Shown piece by piece: positions 62,286 to 64,000 of a DNA stretch of 64,000 nt (positions are counted from its first letter, which is position 1; each line of letters starts with the position of its first letter). Where the stretch lies: contig OX393568.1 in assembly GCA_947652115.1 (NCBI GenBank), positions 10,657,042 through 10,721,041 on the forward strand. The letters are read 5' to 3'. The translations under genes were made by a program, and so were the position numbers. The notes below the pieces were generated by a model. The model did no database searches, was not told where the DNA came from, and worked only from the letters and a program-made list of their open reading frames with translations. The stretch is from Blastomussa wellsi (taxonomy: Eukaryota > Cnidaria > Anthozoa > Scleractinia > Plerogyridae).

Positions 62286-63079
62286 AATCTAATTCAAAAC
62301 TCTGTGTTTTTTGCCTTAGATACTTTTCTGCTGGTATTTGTGCTTAATTTTAATTTACCTCCCATATGGACCAGTACTCAACAGAGATGAGTAATCTCTG
62401 TCGCGCTATTTAGTGTGCCTCATATTTGAAATGACCGTAATACAATATTTTGAGAGTAGCCTATGATATTATTTTCAGCCTCATTAGAAAATACATGTGA
62501 AAATAGGTTAGTGTTTTAAAAATTGTCAATGCAATGTCAGCAACAAAAACCTGGGAAAATGTTCAATTCTCATGCATAACATATCAATAGACTAATTGGA
62601 TTCAATCAAGCACTGCAAGACGAAAACACGTTGATCTGAGTAATGATTTATCAAGTTTGTTTTATTGCTCGCTTTTATACAAATGATTCGGTGATAGACA
62701 TTGATAGCTGGCGATAAATATAGTTTTGGTTTATGGCATAATAAAGAAAAATATATAAGTAAATAAACAATTATTAACTTACATTTTGTGAGGTTCTTTG
62801 TCAATATTATGATGGCTCGACAGATTTTGTTGATTTATTTATTCGTTGGGTCAGATAATCACTTATGGTAGATATTTGTAGATAAATAAAATACTTTTCA
62901 ATAACAACTAAAGAATTTCAATCTGTTTGTGTTCAGGTCGCACCCTAGAGACCCTGGGAACGAGGTTGAATAGAAAATTGTCAAAATGACTTGAGCGCTT
63001 TTCCTTCTGGTCGCATCGCTTTCCTCGGGCCAAAACCGAGAATTTAACTACAATAAACTAGAAGGCTGAAACTTAAATT

Positions 63080-63230
63080 TGATATATAGTATTACATATA
63101 AATACGTATACTAGCATTTTTATGGGCCTCTAAAGTTGATCCATATTTTAACTTGTCCCAGAATCAAAAAACCTGTTATTTTCAGCAGGTCATCACAGAG
63201 ACTTTGAAAGAAGGAATAAATTTTACACTT
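63080..63230. repeat. Right arm of the inverted repeat with 60860-61010
   Basis: Reverse complement of the left arm, with moderate divergence. Confidence 0.65.
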
Positions 63231-63519
63231 TTATAAAGACAAAATGGCCTTCTGTGAGTTCTCAAAATTTCAAGCTTTGGATTCTTCTCATCGTTGTGTA
63301 CGACCTTGCTGAAGTTGCTCGATTTTTCATTGATTTCTTCGGTAGGTTTAGCCGCAGACTACCCGTATTTTCAACTTTTCAATTTTTCAGAAAAACGAAA
63401 AAGCTATAGAACTTCCTGATATTATTTTTGAAAATAGTTCACCAAAGGGGTCCCTCAGGTAAAATAAAATGAAATTTGAAATTTTCTTCCTGTCGTCAAA
63501 TTCTTCAAATTTTGGGTCC

Positions 63520-63720
63520 TCAGCACTTAATTCGCGTATTTTCCGGCACGATGTTTTTGTTGTTTGTTTCCTTATGGCCAATGCTTAATTGGCGTATTTT
63601 CCGGCGTGAGGAGTTTTGTTACTTGTTTCCGCATTGCCGATGTCATTTGGCATATTTTCCGGCATGAGATGTTTTGTTTTTTTGTTTCCTCATGGCCAAT
63701 GTGTATTTGGCATATTTTTC
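63520..63720. repeat. Second locus of the roughly 60-bp minisatellite
   Basis: Three units with TTGGCATATTTTCCGGCATG-type cores in the same orientation as 60388-60850. The remaining sequence to 64000 shows no gene. Confidence 0.8.
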
Positions 63721-64000
63721 TCTTCCCTTTTTGCGCTTCGCTCTAGGATGACAGCTTTGAAAGGGGAGTCTAATTCCCTCTCGGATTACTGAGGCTCAAA
63801 ACTGTCATCCCTTGAGCCTTCTCCCCCCTTGCATTTTACTTTCTTTTCTTGTGGTCCCCTGCCAAGCGTTTTTATCTCGTCTTTACCATTCCATAATGGG
63901 AAGTTTCTCCTGATTTCAACCCAGAAAGTGTATCCAGACCTTTAGAAAGTTGCGTCAGGTTTTATAACTCTCTCTTTTTTGGCTCAGGGGATGACAGGAA

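Noticed and set aside
62147..62347. Plus-strand frame over the SINE
   Set aside because: Entirely explained by the tRNA-derived repeat on the minus strand.

Overview
This is a repeat-rich piece of an animal genome, most likely an anthozoan cnidarian (coral or sea-anemone relative). I infer this from the repeat families, including tRNA-derived SINEs of a type I know from anthozoans, and from the cnidarian look of the Polinton-like proteins. I recognise no ordinary host gene; nearly all coding capacity belongs to mobile elements.

The centrepiece (16897-34747) is a complete Polinton/Maverick (adintovirus-like) element, 'element A'. It has terminal inverted repeats whose outer 436 bp read as identical and a CAGAG direct repeat at both ends. 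Thirteen open reading frames all lie on the minus strand: protein-primed DNA polymerase B, a basic coiled-coil protein, DDE integrase with chromodomain, a 772-aa virion-type protein made of two related halves, a basic Gly-Gly-rich core-type protein, the double-jelly-roll-type major capsid protein, an adenain-like cysteine protease, a packaging ATPase, three small basic or hydrophobic core-type proteins, a charged 252-aa protein and a 183-aa exonuclease-like protein. Wherever genes are separated by a gap, an A-rich TATA box sits about 30-60 nt before the start codon; at four other junctions the genes overlap or nearly touch. Together they would replicate (PolB), integrate (INT), build and mature a capsid (MCP, 772-aa protein, protease, core proteins) and package DNA (ATPase). 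The right end carries three exact NF-kB-type sites.

A second, older Polinton-like lineage ('element B') is present as broken copies on both sides. B1 (1-7460) is inverted, a short rearranged piece B1' lies at 7881-8720, and B2 (35515-47700) is in plus orientation. B copies encode a different PolB, MCP, ATPase, integrase and many small membrane proteins, mostly damaged by stops, frameshifts and internal deletions; a few small genes remain open.

Other elements: a Penelope-like GIY-YIG fragment (9640-10140), a MITE with a 9-bp target duplication (10555-10827), a decayed DIRS-type retroelement (12326-14267), a pogo-like DNA transposon with TA target site (14557-15687), a tyrosine-recombinase/DIRS reverse-transcriptase region on the minus strand (47911-51278), a 200-base assembly gap (51301-51500), and another Penelope-type fragment beyond it. 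From 51.8 kb to the end the sequence is AT-rich and without recognisable genes; it holds foldback elements, two tRNA-derived SINE pieces and a roughly 60-bp minisatellite at two sites.
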